The notes under the pieces are model-generated. The model was not told the DNA's origin. It saw nothing but the letters and a program-made list of their open reading frames with translations, and made no database searches. From an uncultured Clostridium sp. (GTDB lineage Bacteria > Bacillota > Clostridia > TANB77 > CAG-508): DNA of 36,677 bases. The stretch is from positions 1 to 36,677 of the forward strand of contig USCB01000017.1 in assembly GCA_900553125.1 (NCBI GenBank). The letters are read 5' to 3'. This document shows positions 19,001-26,393 of this stretch, one piece after another; position 1 is the first letter of the stretch; each line of letters opens with the position of its first letter. Both the position numbers and the translations under genes were made by a program.

Positions 19001-19187
19001 TTCTATTATCTTGTTTTTTATATTTTTCCGCAATTTCTTCACAATTTCCCTCTGAGCAATCATTTACTATTATTACTTCTATATTTGAGTATGCTTGCTC
19101 TAATAATCTATCTAAACATTTCTCCATATATTTTTCTGCATTATATACAGGTACAATTATAGATAATTTTTTTGAATTTTGTTTCAT
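16032..19187 (-). CDS. GT2-HAD fusion protein of surface polysaccharide synthesis
   Basis: 1051 residues. Residues 1-240 are a GT2 domain: LSIIVPVYNAEKYM (8-21), VIIVNDCS and FLDSDDYVS (92-100, metal and sugar-nucleotide site). Residues 341-545 are a HAD-like domain: CVSFDIFDTII (342-352), IFTSDMYLG (461-469) and HIGDNYLSDVENPKKMGI (520-537). The remaining ~500 residues contain FMARDGYLPMEAY and ATFDVGYSARPELFLSS, segments I associate with large HAD-containing capsule proteins but cannot assign. In the HAD motif I the usual second Asp is Phe (DIFDT), so phosphatase activity is doubtful. It likely adds a sugar, perhaps a phosphosugar, to the chain before export. GAAAGGAG precedes the ATG, and a near-consensus promoter lies at 19214-19242. 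Confidence 0.88.
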   Translation of the reverse strand: MKQNSKKLSIIVPVYNAEKYMEKCLDRLLEQAYSNIEVIIVNDCSEGNCEEIAEKYKKQDNRIKYIKHDKNKGLFQARITGASIATGEYIAFLDSDDYVSIDYYRTLMENIQENDSDIAMGNMVLEYDDGRREIYNLFDAKHLNLVGENCLDEYFKQEGLSFDWHIIWNKIYKKEIWDKAQKHYKKINTHLLMTEDFAFSTVLFYYAKKLTMTENDCIFYCKHEKTSTSVNDLKFSKFNKNITDLTTSFGFVEDFLKEEKVYEKYKVKFNKWKCLYANQQKSYVKSSKMSEQEKEEANKKIEKFCPNAKKINNSEYFYSVVTKWDDSLEKIKLAICDKNIKCVSFDIFDTIIKRPFYIPKDLFILLNKYFREYTNGISGMDFSKIRVYCENLTREQIQNEKCQEITIDEIYNTIEKEYAIDKNILEKLKNKEIEYEIRFCERRNIGYELYSLALAMGKKVIFTSDMYLGNDVIKKILKKNGYTDNNKLYLSSEYRLTKSTGKLFKYILDELKIRPEEMIHIGDNYLSDVENPKKMGINAIHLPKATDVALNEGKVNYLAKMFVQNMPFWRDNAASMNFMGIRTMFAMAMNKYFDNPYRAFNKYSDFNADPYLIGYYVLGMYTFAISKWLLDKTNKKGYKSLVFMARDGYLPMEAYKIMKKFYKDVPNEKYLYVSRKALVPITIINKLDFYKLPECINVMNHTPNEILEYLKDCIKDNVDVREILSRNNIEFDEKCENIMNFNKFIKVVIDNLYDEQKHMKNLQELKTYFEKYYEGKSATFDVGYSARPELFLSSLCQKPIDTYFLNVNQDEAYKHADMAGFNIETFFSGKPSVTGFTYESMLSALAPSCIGYDIKENKVEPVFEKYNKTYQEEFIISIMQKAAIEFINDVVNTFGLEINELYYEKYYVSLPVMAYINSAKDLDKSIFNAIYFEDDIRIKEPVRMTKEWNQELKNKNQRSMCELINIHENNNNQKDYGYLNYNKNPDLEHHSKPVRFIYYLLYDRQTFKRRMRESFKSNKILLFIGKIIYKIGAKFKNIIYNIIHIAKGGKK

Positions 19188-19213
19188 TTTGCACTCCTTT
19201 CACATTGTTTCAC

Positions 19214-19242
19214 ATCTTACATTTAATTTATCTATATGTCAA
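19214..19242 (-). promoter_or_regulatory. Strong putative promoter in front of the GT2-HAD/ABC export genes
   Basis: Minus strand TTGACA (19237-19242), exactly 17 bases, TAAGAT (19214-19219). The -35 is a perfect consensus. The expected start is about 20 bases before the ATG at 19187. It lies in the only gap (66 bases) inside this run of genes. Confidence 0.6.
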
Positions 19243-19255
19243 GTTTATTAAACTT
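19241..19255. repeat. Palindrome overlapping the -35 box (possible operator)
   Basis: AAGTTTATTAAACTT is a 7-bp perfect inverted repeat with one central base. It covers the first two bases of the -35 TTGACA and the stop codon of the upstream GT4 gene. It could bind a repressor or activator, or be a chance AT-rich palindrome. Confidence 0.35.
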
Positions 19256-20690
19256 ATTTTTTTTCTCTAAAAATCTTATTAATTCTCTCAACTATCCTCC
19301 ATCTTTTGCTATTATAAACTTCTTCTAATTCTTTTTTTATTTGATTTTTTTCCTCTATAATATTCTTTTGTTTTTCTTCCAACTCTTCTTTTTCTATTTT
19401 ACTTTTTGCTATCAATTCTTCATTTTCTTTATATAATTGTTTTTTCTCAATTTTTATTTTTTCATTTTCTTTTTCAATATTTTGTATCCAATCATATTTT
19501 CCTTTTATATCCACATATTGCTGTTCTATTAAATCAACTTGTCCTTCTATTATAGAAAATAAATTTACCCAATTAAAGTTAATTTTTGCACCATCAGGAA
19601 TATTTATATAATTCTTATAGCAATCTAATTTTTCTATTGCAACATTATAATTATCGTTAACTATACTTTCCTTATTTTCTTCTAATTTTAATAATTGTTT
19701 CATACATTCTTCTTTTGTAATAGACTTCATGTTATTCCCTGAAAAATTCTCATCTAAAGCCATATTTATGTTTTCTTTATTTACTAAACCCTTTATTCCA
19801 TCATATCCTGTAATAATAGCTGGTACCTTCATAGCAATAGCTTCTAATATACACCTATCGACTCCTAATACTAAATCTGCTTTTTTTAAGTAATCTTTAA
19901 TATTGGTTTTCTTTCCTAAAAAAATAATTGAAAATTCATCTAATGAATCACTATATTTTAAATTATTCTGTTCTAAATATTGAATAATATCCTCTTTTTT
20001 TTCTCCATCTCCTATTATATATAATTTAGCATTATTATCATTTTTGAAAATTTCCTGAAAAATCTCAATTCCCTCTATTATAGAATTTTTCTTTTCTTCA
20101 CTAAATCTTGAAATTATATATATTTCCCTATTTTTATTATTCCCTCTAATTTCTGTATTTATATATTCATTAAAATCTATTCCATTATGAACTACTAGAT
20201 ATTTTTCTTCTTCTATATCATATTCATTCTTGGTTAGTTCTATTGTTTTTGGCGTAATACAAATTATTTTATATGCATTATTGAAATAAATCGGGAATAA
20301 TACTTTATAAATTGGATACTTCCATTTATAGTACTCCTTTGTATCCCAAACAGTATGTTCATATGCTAAATATGGCACATTAGTTATAAAAGCAGCTAAC
20401 ATTGTATTAGGTACACATTGATATTTATGTATATGAATTTCTGAAATGTTATTTTTTCTTATAATATTAACAATTTTATTTACCTTTTCAAAGTCTATTT
20501 TATTTTCTTCCAGATACTCACACTCTATAAAAACTCCTCCAAGTTCCTCAACCCTTTTACTATATTCACCTTTTTTTGCAATTACATAAACATTATGTCC
20601 TTTTCCAACAAAGGCTGATATTTGATTTAATATAGCTGTTTCTACCCCGCCTATCCCCATTAAATCATTACATAATAAAATATTTTTCAT
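19254..20690 (-). CDS. GT4-like glycosyltransferase with C-terminal coiled coil
   Basis: 478 residues from the ATG at 20690, which has AGGTGG 4 bases ahead; the frame also opens at a TTG at 20720 without a ribosome site. The N terminus MKNILLCNDLMGIGGVETAI is the GT4 donor/acceptor entry loop; HNGIDFNEYI, IISRFSEEKK, IIGDGEKKEDI and LEAIAMKVPAIITG follow in GT-B order. From about residue 365 to the end there is a long Glu/Lys-rich coiled coil ending VYNSKRWRIVERINKIFR, a tail seen on many bacterial polysaccharide transferases, which may hold it to partners or to the membrane. It follows the polyprenyl-phosphate GT2 gene and lies before the promoter at 19214-19242. Confidence 0.9.
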   Translation of the reverse strand: MKNILLCNDLMGIGGVETAILNQISAFVGKGHNVYVIAKKGEYSKRVEELGGVFIECEYLEENKIDFEKVNKIVNIIRKNNISEIHIHKYQCVPNTMLAAFITNVPYLAYEHTVWDTKEYYKWKYPIYKVLFPIYFNNAYKIICITPKTIELTKNEYDIEEEKYLVVHNGIDFNEYINTEIRGNNKNREIYIISRFSEEKKNSIIEGIEIFQEIFKNDNNAKLYIIGDGEKKEDIIQYLEQNNLKYSDSLDEFSIIFLGKKTNIKDYLKKADLVLGVDRCILEAIAMKVPAIITGYDGIKGLVNKENINMALDENFSGNNMKSITKEECMKQLLKLEENKESIVNDNYNVAIEKLDCYKNYINIPDGAKINFNWVNLFSIIEGQVDLIEQQYVDIKGKYDWIQNIEKENEKIKIEKKQLYKENEELIAKSKIEKEELEEKQKNIIEEKNQIKKELEEVYNSKRWRIVERINKIFREKK

Positions 20691-20734
20691 TTTACCACCT
20701 ACACATCTTTTTATATTCAAATATATTAGTAATA

Positions 20735-21685
20735 TTATTTTTCATTCATTTCCTTTTTGCCATTATATTCATTAACAAAATACAATGGTCTATTCTTAGT
20801 TTCTTTAAATATCCTTCCCAAGTATTCTCCAATTATTCCAAATAGTAGTATTTGAATTCCAGAGAAGAATAATATTAATAAAATTATAGCTTGAAAAGCT
20901 TGTACTACAGTATGTGTTACAAAACATTTAGCAATTACATACCCTGTATATATTACAAGCATCATAAATGTCGGAATAGCAAAATATGTTGCAAATTTTA
21001 ATGGAGATGTTGTAAATGATGTTATTCCATTTATTGCTAAATCTATTAATTTTAGATAATTCCATTTTGTTTTTCCCGCAATTCTTGGTGGTCTTTCAAA
21101 TAAAACTTCTTTTTTATTATAGCCAATCCAACTAAACATACTTTTTAAGCATCTTTCAGATTCTTTCATTTCCTTTAATGCATTTATACATCTTCTATCT
21201 ATTAATCTATAATTTCCAGTATCTCTTTGTATTTCAACATTTGTCATTTTTTGTAAGACTTTATAATACATTTTTGATGTAAATTTCTTTAATAAACTTT
21301 CACCAGTTCTTCTCTTTCTTCTTGCATATACATCATCATATCCTTCTTCCCAATGTTTAACAAGTTCAGGAATTAGCTCTGGTGGATCTTGTAAATCTGC
21401 ATCCATAAATATTGCACAATCTCCTGTTACATAATCTAATCCTGCTGCCATTGCAATTTCTTGTCCAAAATTTCTCGAAAAATCAACATAATTGTATCTT
21501 TCGTCTTTTTCTCTAAAACTTTTTATGATTTCCAATGACTTATCTTTACTTCCATCATTTATAAATAATATTTCAAAATCATAGTTTTGCATTTGAGCCA
21601 TGATTTCATTTAATTTTTCATACAAAAATGGTAAAGATTCCTGTTCATTGTATGTAGGAATTATTATAGATATTTTCTTATTCAT
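20735..21685 (-). CDS. GtrB-like polyprenyl-phosphate glycosyltransferase
   Basis: 316 residues. GT2 domain with ISIIIPTYNEQESLPFLYEK, FINDGSKDKS, FSRNFGQEIAMAAG and FMDADLQDPPEL, followed by two transmembrane helices (about 233-255 and 268-290) and the conserved tail IIGEYLGRIFKETKNRP. This is the GtrB/CsbB/YkoT layout: it transfers glucose or another hexose from a nucleotide sugar to undecaprenyl phosphate. The product is normally flipped (often by GtrA) and used by a GT-C enzyme; the GT-C-like protein at the other end of this unit is a candidate user. No GtrA gene is seen here. GAAAGGA precedes the ATG. Confidence 0.93.
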   Translation of the reverse strand: MNKKISIIIPTYNEQESLPFLYEKLNEIMAQMQNYDFEILFINDGSKDKSLEIIKSFREKDERYNYVDFSRNFGQEIAMAAGLDYVTGDCAIFMDADLQDPPELIPELVKHWEEGYDDVYARRKRRTGESLLKKFTSKMYYKVLQKMTNVEIQRDTGNYRLIDRRCINALKEMKESERCLKSMFSWIGYNKKEVLFERPPRIAGKTKWNYLKLIDLAINGITSFTTSPLKFATYFAIPTFMMLVIYTGYVIAKCFVTHTVVQAFQAIILLILFFSGIQILLFGIIGEYLGRIFKETKNRPLYFVNEYNGKKEMNEK

Positions 21686-21733
21686 ATATTGAATCCTTTC
21701 TTGTTCTTTATTTTTTATTATATTTTTCCTTAT

Positions 21734-21916
21734 TTATTTTTTTATCTTATTATCTTGCATTTTATTTATAATACTTTGTATTCCAATAGATGAGACAGAA
21801 ATAAGCATTATTACATATGGAAGTGTATATCGTGCTTTCACTAAAATTTTTATATGTATATGCTCTTTTATATTCCTTGCTAATTTTATCACATTTATAC
21901 CTAAATATTCAAGTTT
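21734..21916 (-). pseudogene. Remnant of the 3' end of a membrane protein gene
   Basis: A 60-codon open frame between two stops, with no start codon plus ribosome site. It reads EYLGINVIKLARNIKEH, then ARYTLPYVIMLISVSSIGI, then INKMQDNKIKK and stop. An ARY-LPY motif followed by one hydrophobic helix and a basic tail is how many GT-C-type and other polytopic surface-polysaccharide proteins end. I read it as the decayed tail of such a gene; a short real peptide or a chance frame cannot be excluded. Confidence 0.4.
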
Positions 21917-21921
21917 TTAAA

Positions 21922-21966
21922 CAAAAAAATAAAAGAGAATTCTACATTATTTCCCCTTTATTTTTT
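21922..21966 (-). terminator. Terminator of the sortase/capsule-control/galE operon
   Basis: In minus-strand RNA, 21951-21966 pairs with 21924-21939 over 16 bp including two G-U pairs, with an 11-base loop and a following U-run. The G-U pairs only form in RNA made from the minus strand, which fits the gene direction. Confidence 0.6.
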
Positions 21967-22009
21967 ATAAAAATCTTCACAAAATAGTTTTTATTTTCTT
22001 ACTTTTTTC

Positions 22010-23014
22010 TTATATATTATTTTCAATATATCTCCACGAATCCATACACATATCTTTCAAATTTTTCTCAGCCTTCCAACCAAGCTCTTCTTCTGCCTTT
22101 TTAGGGTCTGCATAACAAGTTGCAATATCTCCTGGACGTCTATCTACAATTTTATAATTCACTTTTTTTCCTGTAGCCTCTTCAAATGCCTTTACCATAT
22201 CTAATACACTATATCCAACTCCAGTACCCAAATTATAAATAAATAGTCCTTCTTTTTCTTTTTCTAATTTTTCTAAAGCCTTAATATGACCTTTAGCTAA
22301 ATCCACAACATGTATATAATCTCTAACTCCTGTTCCATCATGTGTTTCGTAATCATTTCCAAAAACCGATAATTGCTCAAGTTTTCCTGCTGCAACTCTT
22401 ACCACATATGGCATAAGATTATTTGGAATTCCTTGTGGTTCTTCTCCAATTAAACCACTCTCATGTGCTCCTACTGGGTTAAAGTATCTTAATATGCATA
22501 TATTCCAAGAATTATCAGAAACATATAGGTCTTTTAATATTTGCTCTATAAATAATTTTGTTGTTCCATAAGGATTAGTTGTTCCACCTGTTTTACAATC
22601 TTCTGTTAATGGTATTCTCTCAGGTTCACCATATACTGTTGCTGATGAGCTAAATATGAATTTTTTGCAGTTATATTTTCTCATTGTTTCTAATAAAACC
22701 AGTGCTCCTGATATATTATTTTTATAATATTCTAATGGTTTTTTTACTGATTCTCCTACTGCTTTAAATCCCGCAAAGTTCATAACTGCATCTATTTTAT
22801 TTTCTTCAAAAACCTTTTCTAATTCTGCCTTGTTTAGGTAATCCATTTCATAAAATTTGAAATCTTTTCCTGTAATTTTTTTTATCTTTTCCAAAATAGT
22901 TGGATTACTATTTGAAAAATTATCTATTATTACTATTTCTCTCCCTTTATTTAATAATTCAACAGCTGTGTGACTTCCTATATATCCAGCCCCTCCTGGT
23001 AATAAAATTGCCAT
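22010..23014 (-). CDS. galE: UDP-glucose 4-epimerase
   Basis: 334 residues, normal length for GalE. GGAGYIGS (7-14) binds NAD; S124 in FSSSATVYG, and Y149 and K153 in NPYGTTK, form the catalytic set; CILRFNPVGAHESG is split here as RYFNPVGAH with the usual epimerase pattern. It interconverts UDP-glucose and UDP-galactose (or the N-acetyl forms), giving galactose-type donors for surface polymers. AGGAGGGATAAGAT precedes the ATG. It is the last gene of the unit that starts at the LAYTG protein, 12 bases after cpsB, and a terminator follows. Confidence 0.97.
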   Translation of the reverse strand: MAILLPGGAGYIGSHTAVELLNKGREIVIIDNFSNSNPTILEKIKKITGKDFKFYEMDYLNKAELEKVFEENKIDAVMNFAGFKAVGESVKKPLEYYKNNISGALVLLETMRKYNCKKFIFSSSATVYGEPERIPLTEDCKTGGTTNPYGTTKLFIEQILKDLYVSDNSWNICILRYFNPVGAHESGLIGEEPQGIPNNLMPYVVRVAAGKLEQLSVFGNDYETHDGTGVRDYIHVVDLAKGHIKALEKLEKEKEGLFIYNLGTGVGYSVLDMVKAFEEATGKKVNYKIVDRRPGDIATCYADPKKAEEELGWKAEKNLKDMCMDSWRYIENNI

Positions 23015-23026
23015 ATCTTATCCCTC

Positions 23027-23815
23027 CTATTTTTTCAAATTAACAATCATTTTTTCTTTTAAAGATAACTTAAATTCTCTAGGTTCATCTATATCAATTC
23101 TTCTATTGTCTAAAACAAATTTTGGATTAATAGATGTAATCTCTTCTAATTTATTTTTTCCAATAATAGCCCTAATTTCACTTAAGGCATCATTTATTTG
23201 TGGGTAGACTGTATTTGGCTTGTGAACATCACTTCCTAAAAAATGAACCATATTATTTTCAAGTAATTTTCTAACAATAAGCTGTGCTTTTTCACCATAT
23301 CTACCTAAAATACTACCAAAATTTGATTGCATAAGCACTCCTTTTTGAATTAAATCATATATTAATTCAGGTTCTTTCTGAACAAAAGAATATCTTTCTG
23401 GATGTGCTAAAACTGGAATAAGTTTATATTCTAACATATCATATATAATATCATACATATTCATAGGCTTAGAGTTTAATGGAAATTCAAAAAGTACATA
23501 ATTAGAATTATTTATACTTGTTGCTTTTCTAGTTTCTAGTAAGTTTATTATATTTTCTGTTATATAAATCTCATTTCCAAGATATAATTTTAAATCTATA
23601 TTTTTTTTGTATAAATTTTCTGATAGTGCATTTATCCATACTTTTCTTTCTGCTACATTTACTTCATAATATTCTTCCATATAATGCGAAGTTGAAATTA
23701 TTCCTTCAAACCCTGCATTTTTTGCCTCTTTCAATAATTCAAAAGTTTCTTCTACACTTTTAGAACCATCATCAACATTTGGAAGTATATGTGAATGAAA
23801 ATCTATCATTTTCAT
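23027..23815 (-). CDS. cpsB: PHP-type tyrosine-protein phosphatase of capsule control
   Basis: 262 residues. MIDFHSHILPNVDDG at the start, then STSHYMEEYY, VLAHPERYSF and LGSDVHKPN give the metal-binding His/Asp/Glu set of the CpsB/CapC/YwqE branch of the PHP family. It removes phosphate from the tyrosines of CpsD and so resets polysaccharide assembly. cpsD lies directly upstream (20 bases), cpsC before that, the order found in Gram-positive capsule loci. AAAGGAG precedes the ATG. Confidence 0.96.
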   Translation of the reverse strand: MKMIDFHSHILPNVDDGSKSVEETFELLKEAKNAGFEGIISTSHYMEEYYEVNVAERKVWINALSENLYKKNIDLKLYLGNEIYITENIINLLETRKATSINNSNYVLFEFPLNSKPMNMYDIIYDMLEYKLIPVLAHPERYSFVQKEPELIYDLIQKGVLMQSNFGSILGRYGEKAQLIVRKLLENNMVHFLGSDVHKPNTVYPQINDALSEIRAIIGKNKLEEITSINPKFVLDNRRIDIDEPREFKLSLKEKMIVNLKK

Positions 23816-23835
23816 CTTTCTCCTTTAATGTGTTT

Positions 23836-24801
23836 TTATAATTTCTTTTTTTCGTTATCTAAATATTCATTTATTTGTTTTAAAATATCATTTGTTTTAT
23901 CTAATGGAACGCTTTCCTTTTTTACAGGCACTTTAGGTTGTTGAGGTTCAAATAAAGGTTCATCATCTTCTCTTAGAAAATCTTTTTCATTAAATGTACT
24001 CTCATCTTCTGCACCAAAATCATTTTTAAATATTTCTCTCTCTTTTTGAATTTTTTGCTTACCTGTGTTAGCACCTTTTTTTGATTTTCCTGATAAAATT
24101 TTATCTTCGCCATAATAATAATATTTTTCTCCATAACGTTTAGCAGATATAGGAACTTTATTTATTACAACACCTGCTATTTTTCCACCAACATTTTGTA
24201 TGTTTTTTACAACTCTTTCAAGTGCATCTTTTTTAGTTATTTTATGTGCTGTTACTATAACTGTTGAATCTGCAATTCTTGATAATATAACAGAGTCTGT
24301 AACCAATTCACTTGGTGTTCCATCTATTATTATCATATCACATGAACTTTTTAAAGCATCTAATAATCCTATCATTTGTGGAGATACTAAAAGTTCTGAT
24401 GGGTTTGGTGGTACATTTCCAGCAGTAATTACATATAAATTTTCAACTTCTGTTGCTTGAATATAGTTTCTTACATCTTCTGATAACCTTCCTTTATCAT
24501 CTATCTCAACCTGTGATAAAAAGTTTGATAACCCAGGTTTTGGAGATAATCCAAATATTGCGTATTGTCTTCCTTTTCTCATATCAGCATCTATTAATAC
24601 AACTTTTTTACCAGCCTGTGCAAACGTTACAGCTAAATTTGATGCAACCCAGCTTTTTCCTTCACTTGGAAATGTAGATGTTACTAATAAAACCCTCATT
24701 TTTTTATTTACATCCATAAATTGTATGTTGGTTCTTAATGTTCTAAAAACTTCTGAAATAGGAGATTTTGGGTTCTTATGTGCTATTACTTCTTTTTTCA
24801 T
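23836..24801 (-). CDS. cpsD: Capsule tyrosine kinase (BY-kinase)
   Basis: 321 residues. SPISEVFRTLRTNI (13-26), Walker A SEGKSW (46-51), Walker A' LIDADMR (69-75) and Walker B MIIIDGTP (156-163) are those of CpsD/YwqD bacterial tyrosine kinases. It works with the CpsC membrane protein, whose stop codon overlaps its start in ATGA. Oddly, the tyrosine group (Y223, Y227-Y230) lies inside the protein and is followed by about 85 charged residues rich in Glu/Asp/Lys, with a single further tyrosine at 313, whereas most family members end in the tyrosine cluster. The long tail may be a regulatory or docking addition. AAGGAGG precedes the ATG. Confidence 0.96.
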   Translation of the reverse strand: MKKEVIAHKNPKSPISEVFRTLRTNIQFMDVNKKMRVLLVTSTFPSEGKSWVASNLAVTFAQAGKKVVLIDADMRKGRQYAIFGLSPKPGLSNFLSQVEIDDKGRLSEDVRNYIQATEVENLYVITAGNVPPNPSELLVSPQMIGLLDALKSSCDMIIIDGTPSELVTDSVILSRIADSTVIVTAHKITKKDALERVVKNIQNVGGKIAGVVINKVPISAKRYGEKYYYYGEDKILSGKSKKGANTGKQKIQKEREIFKNDFGAEDESTFNEKDFLREDDEPLFEPQQPKVPVKKESVPLDKTNDILKQINEYLDNEKKKL

Positions 24802-25511
24802 TTTTTCTTTCCTCCTTTTTCAATTCCAAAATTTTCTATATATGGGATAGTTACAAGTACTGGTAATCCAACACCTTTTTCTACATCCTCTGGTGTTTTT
24901 ATTGTTGTATCTAACATATTTGCAATTAATACATACATAACTGCTATTACCATACCAATAAAAGCAAATATTACTATATCTTTGCTATGATGAATATTGG
25001 ATGGTTCATCTGAAACTTCTGCCTCATCAACTATATAAATATTATTTATATTATATATTTCAGAAACCATATTTGAAAATATTTTTGCTATTTCATTTGC
25101 TATCTTAGCTGAATATGCTGCATTTTCGTTAGTTACTGTTATTCTTATTACTTCTGTATCTTCTACCGATTTTACAGTTATATTTTTTCTTAATTCTTCT
25201 TCATTTACATCTATATTTAAATTTGATATAACTTGTCTTAATACCTTACTACTTCTTACCAATTCACTATATGTTGACACAAGTTTTGAGTTCAAAGTTA
25301 CGTCTGTTGTTGTTATTGAATTACTATTATCTTTACCTGTTGATTGTTCTGAACCTGTAAGTACAAGTGTTGTTGCTGAACTATATTTAGGAGTTGTAAA
25401 ACCATATGTATAAATTATTCCAACCCCTGCTGTTATTAATACTATTACTATTATTTGAAAAATTTTGCTCCAAAATAAGCTTAATAATTCTTTTAAATCT
25501 AATTCCTCCAT
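24798..25511 (-). CDS. cpsC: Wzz/CpsC chain-length determinant, kinase activator
   Basis: 237 residues with two transmembrane helices (about 17-37 and 178-198) around an extracellular domain, the Wzz layout. The LKELLSLFWSKIFQI start and the TTIKTPEDVEKGVGLPVLVTIP end are typical of the Gram-positive CpsC/YwqC kind, in which the kinase is a separate protein. It sets polymer length and activates CpsD. GGGGAG lies 6 bases before the ATG. Confidence 0.95.
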   Translation of the reverse strand: MEELDLKELLSLFWSKIFQIIVIVLITAGVGIIYTYGFTTPKYSSATTLVLTGSEQSTGKDNSNSITTTDVTLNSKLVSTYSELVRSSKVLRQVISNLNIDVNEEELRKNITVKSVEDTEVIRITVTNENAAYSAKIANEIAKIFSNMVSEIYNINNIYIVDEAEVSDEPSNIHHSKDIVIFAFIGMVIAVMYVLIANMLDTTIKTPEDVEKGVGLPVLVTIPYIENFGIEKGGKKK

Positions 25512-25526
25512 TAAATTCTCCCCTAA

Positions 25527-26381
25527 CTAGTTTTCTGGTGTATATTGATCTTTTTCTCTTTTGGCTTTGCGAATATTTTTTATGGTACCATAAATTATTA
25601 TTAATATAATTCCTAAACCGAACAATATACTTCCATTTTTTAATATATTTGTTAATATTTCATTTAAAATATTTTTTAGCACATCAGATACGCCATTATT
25701 TAATAACATTATTGTATCAATTTTAATTTTAGAGCTTATATATTTTTTTGCTAATGTCAAAATTAATCCATCTATTATAAATGCTGTACCTATTTGTGCA
25801 GTAATTCTGTATATCCTTTTTATTGTCAATAATACTAATAGAATTATTGAAACACCAATAATTACTAATATTGCTTTTTTTGCTAAATCCGTATATTTAT
25901 TTATTTGATTTAACATATTATTTATCTTTTTTTCATAGTTGGTATGTGAAATTGTTGTTTCATATTCTTTACAAATTGTATCAACAAATGCATCTATTGA
26001 TTTTCGCTGTGTACTGGAAATTTTTCCATTTAAAGAATTATTTATATTTTCATTTAATTTATTTTTTATTTCTTCTGTATCTACCTTTTCATCCATACCA
26101 TTATATATATTATTTATAATTTTTCTGGTATCTTTTTCTATTTTTTCTTTTGTTACTATATGTTCAAGAACTTCTTCATCAAGTCCTGATTGATGTATGT
26201 AATTTTCAAAATTAGACTTTGTTTCTTCATATATTTTTTCATAATAATCTTGCTGTTGTAATTTTGACAAAATATATTCTTTTTTTAGTATAGAAGAAGA
26301 AAGTATATTTATTATTACTAATGCAAGTATTGCTAATGCTAAAATTGTAACTATTATGTATTGTATTATTTTTTTTATCAC
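25527..26381 (-). CDS. Unrecognised membrane protein in the capsule-control operon
   Basis: 284 residues; no family recognised. One helix at about 5-28, then about 135 mostly polar, helix-prone residues (31-165) probably outside the cell, then helices at about 168-187, 192-213 and 248-270 and a basic tail KNIRKAKREKDQYTPEN. The plan, a single N-terminal anchor, a long outer helical domain and a membrane-embedded end, would suit a scaffold or sensor. The start is a GTG with AGGAGGAAAG ahead. It is placed between the sortase and cpsC with gaps of 12 and 15 bases, so it is made together with them; a part in sortase or chain-length function is inference only. Confidence 0.85.
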   Translation of the reverse strand: MIKKIIQYIIVTILALAILALVIINILSSSILKKEYILSKLQQQDYYEKIYEETKSNFENYIHQSGLDEEVLEHIVTKEKIEKDTRKIINNIYNGMDEKVDTEEIKNKLNENINNSLNGKISSTQRKSIDAFVDTICKEYETTISHTNYEKKINNMLNQINKYTDLAKKAILVIIGVSIILLVLLTIKRIYRITAQIGTAFIIDGLILTLAKKYISSKIKIDTIMLLNNGVSDVLKNILNEILTNILKNGSILFGLGIILIIIYGTIKNIRKAKREKDQYTPEN

Positions 26382-26393
26382 TTTTCTTTCCTC

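Larger units (their letters stand above)
21686..22009 (-). other. 324-base gap between galE and the GtrB-like gene
   Basis: This stretch holds no intact gene. It contains the terminator of the galE operon (21922-21966), a 61-codon open remnant that looks like the end of a membrane protein (21734-21916), and the ribosome site of the next gene. Promoter-like pairs such as TTGAAT-18-TAAAAT occur inside the remnant on the minus strand, but the sequence is too AT-rich for me to choose one. Confidence 0.6.

Noticed and set aside
20691..20720. Upstream TTG start for the GT4 protein
   Set aside because: No ribosome site precedes it; AGGTGG lies just before the ATG at 20690, where the family's usual N terminus begins.
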